64,000 bases of DNA, taken from assembly GCA_003280725.1 (NCBI GenBank), contig QCED01000005.1, forward strand, positions 1 to 64,000, read 5' to 3'. The first letter of the stretch is position 1, and every line of letters starts with the position of its first letter. Source of the DNA: Prochlorococcus sp. AG-355-M18. Its GTDB lineage: Bacteria > Cyanobacteriota > Cyanobacteriia > PCC-6307 > Cyanobiaceae. The translations under genes were made by a program, and so were the position numbers. Of this stretch, positions 19,577 to 28,611 are shown in pieces. The notes beneath the pieces were generated by a model. That model did no database searches. It was not told the DNA's origin and saw nothing but the letters and a program-made list of their open reading frames with translations.

Positions 19577-20854
19577 TTAAGCAGTTTTTAGGGAATCTGA
19601 TCCAAAATATGGAACTAGAGCATCTGGAATCTTAACGCTTCCATCTTTTTGTTGACCATTCTCAAGAATCGCAGCCATTGTCCTTCCAATTGCAAGACCA
19701 CTACCATTTAAGGTGTGTAAATATGTATTTTTATTATTAATTTTTGATCTTATTGATGATCTGCGTGATTGAAAGTCTAGACAATTGCTACAACTTGAAA
19801 TTTCTCTATAACATTTACTGCTGGGAAGCCAGACTTCAAGGTCAAAAGTTCTACTAGAAGAAAAGCCTAAATCACCAGTACATATATCTACTAATCTGTA
19901 AGGTAAGTTGAGCTTTTTTAAAATGCTTTCTGCATCAGAAGTAATCTTTTTATGAGCCTCTTGAGATTTACTTGGATCACAAAACCAATATAATTCAACC
20001 TTATTAAATTGATGTAGTCTTATTAAACCTTTAGTATCTCTTCCATAAGTCCCAGCTTCTCTCCTGAAACATGGGCTATATGCAACATACTTAATTGGTA
20101 ATTGCTGGGGATCAATTATCTCATTTTTATGAAAAGCAGTTAGTGGAACTTCAGCTGTTGGAGAAAGCCATAAATCGTCATTAGAGCACTTAAAACTCTC
20201 ATTAGAAAATTTGGGTAATTGCCCAGATCCCTTAAGACTTTCTGAATTTACTAAAGCTGGCAGCATTAACTCAAAATAACCATTTTTAGTGTGTATATCG
20301 AGCATGAAATTTATTAATGCCCTCTCCAATCTGGCGCCGTCACCAATAAGGGTGATAAAACGACTTTTTGATATTTTTGTGGATTTTATAGAGTCAAAAA
20401 GGTTAAGATTTTCACCTATTTCCCAATGAGATTTAAGACCCTCTGCTATTAAGGGATCTCCCCAAGTTTTTATTTGAATATTATTACTTTCGTTTTTCCC
20501 AATAGGTGCGTCTTTGCTAGGAAAATTTGGTAAATTAGAAATCTCATTTTTTATTTGTTCATCTAATATTCTTTGCTTCTCTTCAAATTCAGAAATTTTA
20601 CTTCTGTATTCGTTTCCTTTTTTCTTTAAATTCTTTATTTCTTGAGAATCATTATTTTGACATTTATTAATTTCTTGACCAATTAATTTACTTAACTTTT
20701 TACTTTCAGATTGGAGGCTGGATATCTCTATATCAATTTCCTTTTTTTTAATTGTTAATTCATTTATGTTCGATATATTAAAAGCTTTCCCTCTTAAAGA
20801 TAAACTCTCTTCAACGGATTTTGGATGTTCTCTTATTAATTTTTGATCTAACAC
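19577..20854 (-). CDS. serS: Seryl-tRNA synthetase
   Basis: The enzyme has 425 residues. The N-terminal coiled-coil arm (about residues 25-110, rich in Lys/Glu) binds the tRNA-Ser long variable arm. The class II catalytic domain shows motif 2 in [21 protein letters not shown] and motif 3 in [18 protein letters not shown]. It charges tRNA-Ser in the cytosol, including the tRNA-Ser(CGA) found further along this window. It sits 125 bp downstream of the Ycf46-like gene. Confidence 0.97.
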   Translation of the reverse strand: MLDQKLIREHPKSVEESLSLRGKAFNISNINELTIKKKEIDIEISSLQSESKKLSKLIGQEINKCQNNDSQEIKNLKKKGNEYRSKISEFEEKQRILDEQIKNEISNLPNFPSKDAPIGKNESNNIQIKTWGDPLIAEGLKSHWEIGENLNLFDSIKSTKISKSRFITLIGDGARLERALINFMLDIHTKNGYFELMLPALVNSESLKGSGQLPKFSNESFKCSNDDLWLSPTAEVPLTAFHKNEIIDPQQLPIKYVAYSPCFRREAGTYGRDTKGLIRLHQFNKVELYWFCDPSKSQEAHKKITSDAESILKKLNLPYRLVDICTGDLGFSSSRTFDLEVWLPSSKCYREISSCSNCLDFQSRRSSIRSKINNKNTYLHTLNGSGLAIGRTMAAILENGQQKDGSVKIPDALVPYFGSDSLKTA

Positions 20855-20979
20855 TCTTTTTTTGTTTATACCTTAAACAAGATAGTTAATCTAAATTCAT
20901 AATTAGGGATTTTTGATAAAAAATTAACTTAATTAATGATTCCTGACTTTTGCAAATTTCTTAATAAATTAAATTTTGG

Positions 20980-22446
20980 CTAGGATGCAGAACGTGCTCT
21001 TCCTGTCGATGACCATTCTTTTAATAAATCAATTTGCTCTTTAGCTGTTCTTGATAAAGGGACTAATTCAGAAACTGACTTTATTAAATCTTTTTCCATT
21101 AGATCCCTATTTTCAGAGAATGAAATATGCATTCCTTCTATTACAGCTTGTTCAAGTTCTGCGCCAGAAAACCCATCTGTCCTATCAATAATAGTAGAAA
21201 GAGGAAAACTGTAGCTGGGCCTTCTTTTTTTTAAGTGCAGTTGAAGAATACTTAATCTTTCTTGTGGATTCGGTAAATCTAGAAAAAATATTTCATCAAA
21301 TCTACCTTTTCTCAATAATTCTCCAGGAAGCTTATCAATTGCATTAGCTGTGGCAATAACAAATACGGCAGATTCTTTTTCGGCCATCCAGGTAAGTAAA
21401 CTTGCCAAAACTCTTTGACTTGTCCCTCCATCACTTCTTGCATCACCGCCAAATCCCTTATCAATTTCATCTATCCAAAGAATACAAGGCGACATAGCTT
21501 CAGCCCTAGATATTGTCTCTCTCGTCCTTGCTTCACTTGAACCAACAAGACTAGAAAATAGTCTTCCCACATCTAACCTTAGAAGTGGCATCGACCAACT
21601 CTTGGAAATTGATTTTGCAGTAAGAGATTTTCCGGTACCTTGAGCTCCAACAAGTAACACCCCTTTCGGAATAGGTATTCCATATTCTCTAGCTTCTTTA
21701 GAAAATGCTCTATATCTTTGATTAAGCCATACTTTTAGGACATTGAGACCTCCAATATCATCTTGACTTGATTTGGCTTCAAAAAATTCTAAAATTTCAC
21801 TTCTGGCAATAACTTGTTTTTTCTCTTCAAGAATATCTTTGATATCTTCGCTACTTATTTTCCCTCTTTGAGCAAGTGCCTTAGCAGTAACTTGCTTAAC
21901 TTTTATCTCTGTTAATCCACTTGCCGCGATAGAAAGTTCATTTAAGACTTGCTCCTCAAGATTTGAATTAGTATTAATAGCAATTTTATTTATTAGATTT
22001 TTCAATTCTTTTTGGTTAGGCAAAGGTAGGTTTATAATTGCCATTAATTCATCAAGCTCTTCTGAAGATGGAAATAGGTGTGAACTAAAAATTAAATTAT
22101 GACTAGTTTCCTTAAGTGAAGAGGATAGTTCTTTAATTGTACGATTTATAGATGGATCATCAAAAAATTTATGAAAATCTTTAACCAATAGTATTGTTGA
22201 TAATTCATTACTTTGATCTTTAAGCCAATTAAGTACCCCTATTGGATTATTAGAAAATTTACCTTCTTCATTTAATGATCCTTTAATGCCTCTAACGCAA
22301 TCCCAGCAGACGTATCTTTTAATGTTTAATCTTTCACGTGAAATATTAAGTATTCTTTCTAATCTCTCCTCTTCTTTAGTCCTTATCCATATTAATGATG
22401 TTCTTGATTTGATAAGTAATTCTAAATTATTACACCAAGAATTCAT
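20980..22446 (-). CDS. AAA+ ATPase, Ycf46-like
   Basis: A 488-residue single-AAA protein. The N-terminal half (NLELLIKSRTSLIWIRTKEEERLERIL, GVLNWLKDQ, LLVKDFHKFFDD) is the conserved Ycf46 domain. The AAA module follows with Walker A GAQGTGKSLTAK, Walker B CILWIDEIDKGF, sensor VIATANAIDKLP and the Arg finger RKGRFDEIFF. Ycf46 is conserved in cyanobacteria and algal plastids and has been linked to carbon-uptake and photosynthesis regulation, but its biochemistry is poorly defined. It lies 9 bases after yidC. Confidence 0.88.
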   Translation of the reverse strand: MNSWCNNLELLIKSRTSLIWIRTKEEERLERILNISRERLNIKRYVCWDCVRGIKGSLNEEGKFSNNPIGVLNWLKDQSNELSTILLVKDFHKFFDDPSINRTIKELSSSLKETSHNLIFSSHLFPSSEELDELMAIINLPLPNQKELKNLINKIAINTNSNLEEQVLNELSIAASGLTEIKVKQVTAKALAQRGKISSEDIKDILEEKKQVIARSEILEFFEAKSSQDDIGGLNVLKVWLNQRYRAFSKEAREYGIPIPKGVLLVGAQGTGKSLTAKSISKSWSMPLLRLDVGRLFSSLVGSSEARTRETISRAEAMSPCILWIDEIDKGFGGDARSDGGTSQRVLASLLTWMAEKESAVFVIATANAIDKLPGELLRKGRFDEIFFLDLPNPQERLSILQLHLKKRRPSYSFPLSTIIDRTDGFSGAELEQAVIEGMHISFSENRDLMEKDLIKSVSELVPLSRTAKEQIDLLKEWSSTGRARSAS

Positions 22447-22455
22447 TATTTGAGA

Positions 22456-23604
22456 TTAGAGTTGTTTTTTACTATTGGGTTCGAATGGTAATCTTTTCTC
22501 TGAAATAGTTGAAGCAGTAGTTGTAATTGCTTCATTTTTCCCTATTAGCTGTTGATCCAAGATTTTCTGTAAATTCTCAGGAAGTGCTTCCTTGTTAAGA
22601 AGGAAAGTTTGAAATGCTTGGAATATGTTAGCAACAACCATGTATAGTAAAACCCCTGCCGGTAGAGGGAAAAACAAGAACATACCAGTAATCATGACTG
22701 GAGTTATTTTGTTAGCTGTTGATTGCTGAGGGTTTGCGGGCATTCCCTGACTAGACAAAACCTGGGAGAGTAATAATGTTAGTCCAAAGGCACCAACTAG
22801 TGCAGCAATATCCCAGTTAATAGATCCATCAACATAAAATCCAACTTGACCAAGTGCTTTAATAAAAAGGAATCCACTTTTAGCGGCTAGACCTGGGATT
22901 TTAGCTTCAACTGTTGCATCTCCCGGTTTAATGGCAGTTACTGTACCATCTTGAGAAACACTTAGAATTTCTGTTCCCTTTGATACCTTCCAAGATGGAA
23001 GGAATTTTGAACCATTGTCGTAATTAGATAAAACTTCTGAGTAGCTGTTACCGTTTGTTGTTTGCAAATTTATTTTAATTGATTCATCTGTTCCTAATTT
23101 TGTTCCATTAGGTATAGTTGCAATTACAGGGAAATGAGATTTTTCTGTTACGAATATAGAGTGTCTCGGCGATTTATATGGTTTTGGATCAATAGCCGCA
23201 ATTTGATCTTGAGGAACAACTTTAAGATTTATATTGTAAGGAACATCGGCAAATGGTGAACCTCTCAATGTTGCAAATAATGCGAAAAGTACTGGCATTT
23301 GCACAATTAAAGGAAGGCAACCAGCAAGTGGACTACCAAACTCATTCATTAGTTTTCCTAGTTCTTCTTGCTGTTTCTTTGGATCACCTGAAAACTTAGA
23401 TTTTATTTCAGCTTGTCTTTTTTGCATTACTGGTTGAGCAATTTTCATCCTCCTTGCACTTCTAATGGACCCAGCGCTTAAGGGGAAAAGTGCTATTCTT
23501 ATTACAACTGTTAATGCAACAATTGCTAAACCGTAACTTGGTACTAAACCGTAGAAAAAATCTAGAATAGGGATAAGTAATTTTTCAGAAATGAACCCTA
23601 TCAC
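22456..23604 (-). CDS. yidC: Membrane protein insertase YidC/Oxa1
   Basis: The 382-residue protein has the Oxa1 core helices. [42 protein letters not shown] opens it with the conserved hydrophilic-groove Arg, and [30 protein letters not shown] and [19 protein letters not shown] follow. A moderate soluble insertion of about 120 residues interrupts the core, as is usual in marine picocyanobacteria. It inserts proteins into thylakoid and plasma membranes. The position beside rnpA/rpmH is the conserved bacterial arrangement. Confidence 0.95.
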   Translation of the reverse strand: MIGFISEKLLIPILDFFYGLVPSYGLAIVALTVVIRIALFPLSAGSIRSARRMKIAQPVMQKRQAEIKSKFSGDPKKQQEELGKLMNEFGSPLAGCLPLIVQMPVLFALFATLRGSPFADVPYNINLKVVPQDQIAAIDPKPYKSPRHSIFVTEKSHFPVIATIPNGTKLGTDESIKINLQTTNGNSYSEVLSNYDNGSKFLPSWKVSKGTEILSVSQDGTVTAIKPGDATVEAKIPGLAAKSGFLFIKALGQVGFYVDGSINWDIAALVGAFGLTLLLSQVLSSQGMPANPQQSTANKITPVMITGMFLFFPLPAGVLLYMVVANIFQAFQTFLLNKEALPENLQKILDQQLIGKNEAITTTASTISEKRLPFEPNSKKQL

Positions 23605-23672
23605 GATATTAAAGAGAGTGTAATTTTAATTGACATTTTATTTTACAGGAAAAAGAGTTTTTTGTAATTAAT

Positions 23673-24086
23673 TTAGGATTTAGTAGCAAATCCTTGTACC
23701 TCGTTAAGGTTTATAGTTTGTGATATTTTGATTACATTTTCTTCTATAAATTTTTGTTTCTCTCTAAATAGAGGTAAGGATTTCATCTCAACCTTTGACC
23801 CATCATTTAGGATTAGAACCATATCACCGTAAGATCCGAATCCTCTTGGAATAGATCTTACTTCTTCAATATTGCTAAGTGAAACTTGTGTTTTATTTTT
23901 GCCAAACCAGCCACCATCTATCGTAATTCTCTTATTTGTAATTTTATATCTTAACCACAAAGCTCTAACAATAGCGGCGAAGGTGAATGGCAAACCAAGA
24001 ATAGTTATTGCTGCTATGAGATTAATTATTAAATCTCCTTTCGCAGGTCCTCCTTCGTAAAAGATTTCTTCATTCATGTTAATCAT
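23673..24086 (-). CDS. Bacterial PH-domain membrane protein
   Basis: The 137-residue protein has a hydrophobic helix pair at about residues 18-45. A bacterial PH (bPH2) module follows: LRYKITNKRITIDGGWFGKNKTQVSLSNIEEVRSIPRGFGSYGDMVLIL. The start overlaps the rnpA stop by 4 bases (ATGA), indicating translational coupling. It lies between rnpA and yidC, in the slot often filled by yidD or small membrane genes in other bacteria. A role in membrane-protein biogenesis is plausible but only inferred from position. Confidence 0.85.
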   Translation of the reverse strand: MINMNEEIFYEGGPAKGDLIINLIAAITILGLPFTFAAIVRALWLRYKITNKRITIDGGWFGKNKTQVSLSNIEEVRSIPRGFGSYGDMVLILNDGSKVEMKSLPLFREKQKFIEENVIKISQTINLNEVQGFATKS

Positions 24087-24469
24087 TTAATTAGACGAGA
24101 TTTGAACATTAAGTTTTGAAATTCCTCCAAAAGTTTATTTTTATCATTGTAGAAATCTCCAAACTTAAGGTTAACAAGTAACCAATAAGGTTTGTGGTTA
24201 TTAATTTTTTGAATATTTATTAACAACCATTCTTGCAAAATTCTTCTTAATTTGTTTCGATCTACAGCTTTTTTTGAAACTTTTTTACTAATAGTAATTG
24301 CCACCCTCAAATTGTTTTTTGTGTTTCTGATTTTATGGGATGAAAGTATTTTAGGATTTGATCTTGCAACTTTAAATGTCATTAATTTTCCATGATATTT
24401 TATGGAGTTTTTATGGATATAATTAAAAGTCCTATGACCTTTTAAACGCATATCTTTTGGTAAGGCCAT
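24083..24469 (-). CDS. rnpA: Ribonuclease P protein component
   Basis: The 128-residue basic protein opens MALPKDMRLKGHRTFNYIHKNSIKYHG. The RNR-like signature VAITISKKVSKKAVDRNKLRRILQEWL has the expected Arg/Lys spacing. It binds the RNase P RNA and helps remove tRNA 5' leaders. It is 10 bases downstream of rpmH and overlaps the PH-domain gene, giving the classic rpmH-rnpA order. Confidence 0.95.
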   Translation of the reverse strand: MALPKDMRLKGHRTFNYIHKNSIKYHGKLMTFKVARSNPKILSSHKIRNTKNNLRVAITISKKVSKKAVDRNKLRRILQEWLLINIQKINNHKPYWLLVNLKFGDFYNDKNKLLEEFQNLMFKSRLIK

Positions 24470-24479
24470 TTATATAGAG

Positions 24480-24617
24480 TTAAACTGCTATCCTTTCTCT
24501 CCCTTTTTGTCTTCTGCTTCTTATAACTCTTCTACCAGTATGAGAACGCATTCTCACTCTAAAACCAGATACGCGTTTTCTTTTTCTTGAAGTTCCGCCA
24601 AAAGTTCTTTTAGTCAT
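24480..24617 (-). CDS. rpmH: 50S ribosomal protein L34
   Basis: This gene is too short for the ORF track. On the minus strand it encodes 45 residues, starting [20 protein letters not shown] and ending in [18 protein letters not shown] before TAA. This is the standard L34 signature. It heads the rpmH-rnpA-PH-yidC-ycf46-like-serS-rseP-rpsN gene string. Confidence 0.97.
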   Translation of the reverse strand: MTKRTFGGTSRKRKRVSGFRVRMRSHTGRRVIRSRRQKGRERIAV

Positions 24618-24647
24618 TTTTTTTATTATCCATCCTTAATTTATCAT

Positions 24648-25226
24648 TTAATCGATCACTATAGTCCAACTTCCTAAATAACTTAAATTCGATAGTCCTT
24701 TAGGTTGTCCATATGAATGGAATTGATATAGTCCCGATTTTTTGGGATTAAAGACTTTTAAGACAATTGCATAACTATTCTTATTTGAGGGAATTGGGCT
24801 GTATGGATAAATGTTTAGTGAACGTAAGGATGAGTCTTCAGCATTTATTTCAATATCAGCAGGGATATCTTCTAGACATTTAGTTCGACCTTCAAATCCA
24901 CCTATCTTAACCTTGCATATACTAATATTCTCTTTTTTTAAAGTTGATTTAAAGGTTTCAGGGATTGCTAGATTTATTTTTAAAAGGTCAACAGTTCTAT
25001 CTGATGGCCTCAAGAAAAAATAAATTGTGTTTCTTAATCTCCTATCTTTTTCTTTTTGAAACCACTTTAATCTTCTGTACCCCGTGTTTTGATCCCATTG
25101 GAATTCTAATCCTGCTCTAGCTTCTTGAATATTGTTAAATAGTGGTGTTGAAAATAAAATTGTAGGAATAAGAAAAAATCTTAAAATTTCAAAATTAAAA
25201 GTTAATTTTTTTGTTTTTTTTAACAT
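24648..25226 (-). CDS. Exported DUF2808-like cyanobacterial protein
   Basis: The 192-residue protein has a basic N-terminus and a hydrophobic signal segment (ILRFFLIPTILFSTPLF) with likely cleavage near AREA/ARAG (about residue 37). The mature part (LLKINLAIPETFKSTLKKENISICKV, NIYPYSPIPSNKNSYAIVLKVFNPKKSGLYQFHSYGQ) resembles the DUF2808 family of secreted cyanobacterial proteins. The function is unknown. It is upstream of rpmH on the same strand, with 30 bases between them, so it may be co-transcribed. Confidence 0.65.
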   Translation of the reverse strand: MLKKTKKLTFNFEILRFFLIPTILFSTPLFNNIQEARAGLEFQWDQNTGYRRLKWFQKEKDRRLRNTIYFFLRPSDRTVDLLKINLAIPETFKSTLKKENISICKVKIGGFEGRTKCLEDIPADIEINAEDSSLRSLNIYPYSPIPSNKNSYAIVLKVFNPKKSGLYQFHSYGQPKGLSNLSYLGSWTIVID

Positions 25227-25296
25227 TGGTTAATTAAAATTGAATGAATCAGTTGGGTCTATCCAAATTTTAAGTGGAAAAATCTTTTTACTAAGG

Positions 25297-25668
25297 TTAA
25301 CATCTATCCCTCCTTAATTTTGAAGCGCCTCTTAAATAAGGATGCTTTATTGGATTATCTGGCGGTAATAAAACTTGTGCCATAATTCTTATACAAAAAT
25401 TGACATCGTTAGAGACATACATTTGTTGACAGTCTAAAAATGCAACTGAGTCAAGTCCATTACACTTTCTTGCAATTGAAGCGGGGAAACAGGCATCTAA
25501 ATCTTTTGTTGCTGTGAATGTAATGGATAGTAAATTTGTCTTAATAAGGTTATTGCGTGATATTAATTCATTTATTAATTCCACTACAGCCTCTTCTATC
25601 TCATTTACAGAATTTCCAGATGCTGTTGTAGCTCCTCGAATAATTGCAATTTTATAATCATCTTTCAT
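25297..25668 (-). CDS. aroH: Chorismate mutase, AroH type
   Basis: The 123-residue protein matches the trimeric AroH family. IAIIRGATTASGNSVNEIEEAVVELINELISRN forms the N-terminal half, LLSITFTATKDLDACFPA contains active-site residues, and MAQVLLPP... with the basic HPYLRGASKLRRD closes the site. It converts chorismate to prephenate for Phe and Tyr synthesis. It follows sppA by 18 bases and they probably share a transcript. Confidence 0.93.
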   Translation of the reverse strand: MKDDYKIAIIRGATTASGNSVNEIEEAVVELINELISRNNLIKTNLLSITFTATKDLDACFPASIARKCNGLDSVAFLDCQQMYVSNDVNFCIRIMAQVLLPPDNPIKHPYLRGASKLRRDRC

Positions 25669-25686
25669 TTTTTCATACCTATTTTT

Positions 25687-26496
25687 TTAAGGCTTATATA
25701 ACCAAAGTATTTTATTAGATAAATCAATTTCAAAGGTGACATTGTCCACAATTTTTTCAATAATTTTACTTCCAGGTAATAATCCAAGTATTTTCTTTTT
25801 TTTCTTACCAAATGTTAAGGGCTGAATTTCAGGATCTATATTAACCATTTTTGCCGCAATTTCCCTTGCAACAAATTCATCACCTACTTCATCAACAAGA
25901 CCTAAATCTTTTGCTTGACTTCCAGTAAAAATTCTTCCATCTGCAAATTTTCTTACTTCTTCAAGAGGTAAATTTCTTCCTTCAGCAACAGCTTCTGTAA
26001 ATTGTTTATAGCTTTCATCTATTAAGCCTTGAAGTAATCCTCTGCCTTCTTCGCTTAAAGGTTTATCTGGAGAAAGTATATCTTTAAATACACCGCTTTT
26101 AACAGTCTCGAATTTTATACCAATTTTGTCTAATAATTCAGATAAATTATTTCCTCTTATAATCACACCAATAGACCCAGTAATTGTGCCTGGATTAGCA
26201 ACAATTTTGTCAGATGCAACACTTATGTAAACCCCTCCAGATGCTGATATGTTCCCAAAACTAGCGATTACCTTACATCCTTTATCTTTTAATCTTTTGA
26301 TAGCGGAATATATTTCTTGGCTATCTCCAACAGTACCTCCTGGAGAATCTATTCTCACGATTAAAGCAGGAAATTCTCTATCCTCTATTTGTTTAAGAGC
26401 TTTAAGGACAGAAACTCTTGTTGAACTAGTAATAGGCTCGTCAATTACTATACGAGCTATTCTTTTTTTTGACTTTCGTCTAAAAGGCCAAATCAT
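25687..26496 (-). CDS. sppA: Signal peptide peptidase SppA (36K type)
   Basis: The ORF track starts at 26685, but that N-terminus has no family character and would overlap the divergent EamA gene by 137 bases. The ATG at 26496 (MIWPFRRKSKKRIARIVIDEPI) gives a normal 269-residue protein. IVRIDSPGGTVGDSQEIY, then the catalytic-Ser segment NISASGGVYISVASDKIVANPGTITGSIGVI, and later LSEEGRGLLQGLIDESYKQF define SppA. It degrades leftover signal peptides in the membrane. Confidence 0.92.
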   Translation of the reverse strand: MIWPFRRKSKKRIARIVIDEPITSSTRVSVLKALKQIEDREFPALIVRIDSPGGTVGDSQEIYSAIKRLKDKGCKVIASFGNISASGGVYISVASDKIVANPGTITGSIGVIIRGNNLSELLDKIGIKFETVKSGVFKDILSPDKPLSEEGRGLLQGLIDESYKQFTEAVAEGRNLPLEEVRKFADGRIFTGSQAKDLGLVDEVGDEFVAREIAAKMVNIDPEIQPLTFGKKKKKILGLLPGSKIIEKIVDNVTFEIDLSNKILWLYKP

Positions 26497-26548
26497 TCTT
26501 TTAAGGTAAATACATGAAACTACTTTAAAAAGATTATCAGCAGACCTA

Positions 26549-27490
26549 ATGAATTCAATCCTAAATTGGTTTTTAATGATACTCCCATTTGCACTTTGGG
26601 GGACTTCAATGGCAGCTATGACTCCCTTAGTATCTAGTGCTGGGCCTGAGTTTGTGGCTTCATTAAGATTACTTCCTGCGGGCATTCTTGTTCTAATTAC
26701 AACATATTTGTTTAAAAGAGACTTGAAAATTTATAGGTGTGATTTGAAGTGGTTTTTGGTGTTTACAATTATTGATGCTACTTTTTTTCAGTTGTTTTTA
26801 ACCTATGGAATTGAAAAAACTGGTGCAGGCCTAGGATCTGTCTTGATCGATTCTCAGCCCCTTTTGGTGGCAATTTTAGCGAGGGCTATTTTTGGAAATT
26901 TAATTAACCCAGTAGGGTGGCTAGGGTTACTTTTTGGGTTGGGGGGCATAATATTCCTAGGAGTCCCTAAAGAATTTTTAGAAAATTGGTGGTTAATGTC
27001 TGATAAGTCAATGACTGATATAGCTTTTAACTTTGGGGAACTATGGATGCTTGCCGCCTCTCTTACCATGGCACTTGGAACAATTTTAATAAGATTCACA
27101 TGTACTAAAAGTGATCCAGTTGCGGTTACAGGATGGCACATGGTTTTAGGAAGTCTGCCCTTAATAATTATGCATTGCATAAAATCAAATTTTCAAATAA
27201 TTCCGAATTGGTCAATATTTGATTGGAGTCTAATGTCATTCGCAAGTATCTTTGGCGGAGCAATAGCTTATGGATTGTTTTTTTACTTCGCTAACAACAA
27301 AGAAATTACTGGATTTAGTACTCTTGCATTTTTAACTCCTGTATTTGCTCTTCTAAGTGGAGGTATTTGGTTAGATGAAAGACTTACTATCGTTCAATGG
27401 ATAGGAGTTATTTTTGTACTTATCTCAGTATTTTTTGTTAGCCAGAGAAGGTCTTTATGGGAAAATAAGTTTACTGATACTAGTATTTAA
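26549..27490 (+). CDS. EamA/DMT-superfamily transporter
   Basis: A 313-residue protein with ten predicted helices in two EamA repeats. The repeat signatures are WGTSMAAMTPLVSSAGPEFVASLRLLPAG and, in the second half, LAFLTPVFALLSGGIWLDERLTIVQWIGVIFVLISVF. Such proteins export metabolites in the inner membrane; the substrate is unknown. It is divergent from sppA with a 52-bp gap and is followed 30 bases later by a glycosyltransferase gene. Confidence 0.9.
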   Translation: MNSILNWFLMILPFALWGTSMAAMTPLVSSAGPEFVASLRLLPAGILVLITTYLFKRDLKIYRCDLKWFLVFTIIDATFFQLFLTYGIEKTGAGLGSVLIDSQPLLVAILARAIFGNLINPVGWLGLLFGLGGIIFLGVPKEFLENWWLMSDKSMTDIAFNFGELWMLAASLTMALGTILIRFTCTKSDPVAVTGWHMVLGSLPLIIMHCIKSNFQIIPNWSIFDWSLMSFASIFGGAIAYGLFFYFANNKEITGFSTLAFLTPVFALLSGGIWLDERLTIVQWIGVIFVLISVFFVSQRRSLWENKFTDTSI

Positions 27491-27520
27491 TTAGTTTCTT
27501 GGTGTAAATATTTTAAGAAA

Positions 27521-28597
27521 ATGCGAATAGTTTTGATAAGTACTCCAATTGGTTATCTGGGAAGCGGGAAGGGTGGTGGAGTTGAGTTAACTTTGAACTC
27601 TCTAGTATCAGGTTTGCTTGTTTTAGGGCACTCAGTAGAGGTGATAGCTCCTGAAAATTCTAAATTATGTGAAAGTAATAAAAAAGCAAAATTGCATTTT
27701 GTAGGAGGTAAAGAACAAATCAGCATGCAGCATCAAAATTACGATTCTCCAGTAATTATCCCAGACAATTCACTCCTAGCTGGAATGATAGAAAAAGGAT
27801 TAGATATCGCTAAACAGTCAGATGTATTGTTGAACATGTCTTATGATTGGTTGCCTATTTGGATGACTCTAAATGTTGAGATACCTATTGCGCATATTAT
27901 TAGTATGGGTTCTGAAAGTTCAGTAATTTGTAATTTAATCTCAAAGGTATATGCTAAACATCCACATAATTTTGCTTTTCATTCAAAAATACAAGCTAAT
28001 GATTATCCGGATATAAAAAACCCTACAATTATTGGAAATGGTTTTGAATTAGATAATTATATTTTTCAAGACTCTGTGAATGGCCCTTTGGCTTGGGTTG
28101 GAAGAGTTGCACCAGAGAAAGGTTTAGAGGATGCAGTATATGTAGCAAATGAACTTGGCGAAAAACTAAATGTTTGGGGATTAATTGAAGATGAAAACTA
28201 TGCATCAAAGATAGAAGATTCATATCCCCAAGGTACTATTGATTGGATGGGTTATTTAGCAACCGAAAAATTGCAAAAGGAACTTGGCAAATGTAGGGTA
28301 TTGCTTAATACGCCGAAATGGAATGAAGCATACGGTAATGTTATTGTTGAGGCTTTAGCCTGTGGGGTACCAGTTATAGCTTACAAAAGGGGAGGGCCTA
28401 GTGAAATTATTCAACATGGTGAAACAGGTTATCTTGCTAATCCTGATGATAAAGAATCTCTAATTTCCTATGTAGAGATGATTGATAAAATAAAGCGTAA
28501 TAATTGTAGAGAATGGGTTGAAAAAAATGCTTCTGCAAATATATTTGCTAACAAGGTTGTTAACTGGCTTAATAAGGTAATCAAAGACTATAAGTGA
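27521..28597 (+). CDS. GT4-family glycosyltransferase
   Basis: A 358-residue GT-B protein. The N-terminal loop STPIGYLGSGKGGGVELTLNSLVSGLLVLGH is the acceptor-side Gly-rich motif. AWVGRVAPEKGLEDAV starts the C-terminal domain, and NEAYGNVIVEALACGVPVIAYKRGGPSEIIQHGETGYL contains the E-x7-E retaining signature. It transfers a sugar from a nucleotide donor; the substrate is unknown. It is followed 14 bases later by a GT39-like membrane transferase, suggesting a short glycolipid operon within core genes. Confidence 0.9.
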   Translation: MRIVLISTPIGYLGSGKGGGVELTLNSLVSGLLVLGHSVEVIAPENSKLCESNKKAKLHFVGGKEQISMQHQNYDSPVIIPDNSLLAGMIEKGLDIAKQSDVLLNMSYDWLPIWMTLNVEIPIAHIISMGSESSVICNLISKVYAKHPHNFAFHSKIQANDYPDIKNPTIIGNGFELDNYIFQDSVNGPLAWVGRVAPEKGLEDAVYVANELGEKLNVWGLIEDENYASKIEDSYPQGTIDWMGYLATEKLQKELGKCRVLLNTPKWNEAYGNVIVEALACGVPVIAYKRGGPSEIIQHGETGYLANPDDKESLISYVEMIDKIKRNNCREWVEKNASANIFANKVVNWLNKVIKDYK

Positions 28598-28611
28598 TGT
28601 AAATATACTAA

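Noticed and set aside
26497-26685. Longer sppA start at 26685
   Set aside because: The extra 63 residues are antisense to the EamA N-terminus and do not look like an SppA leader.
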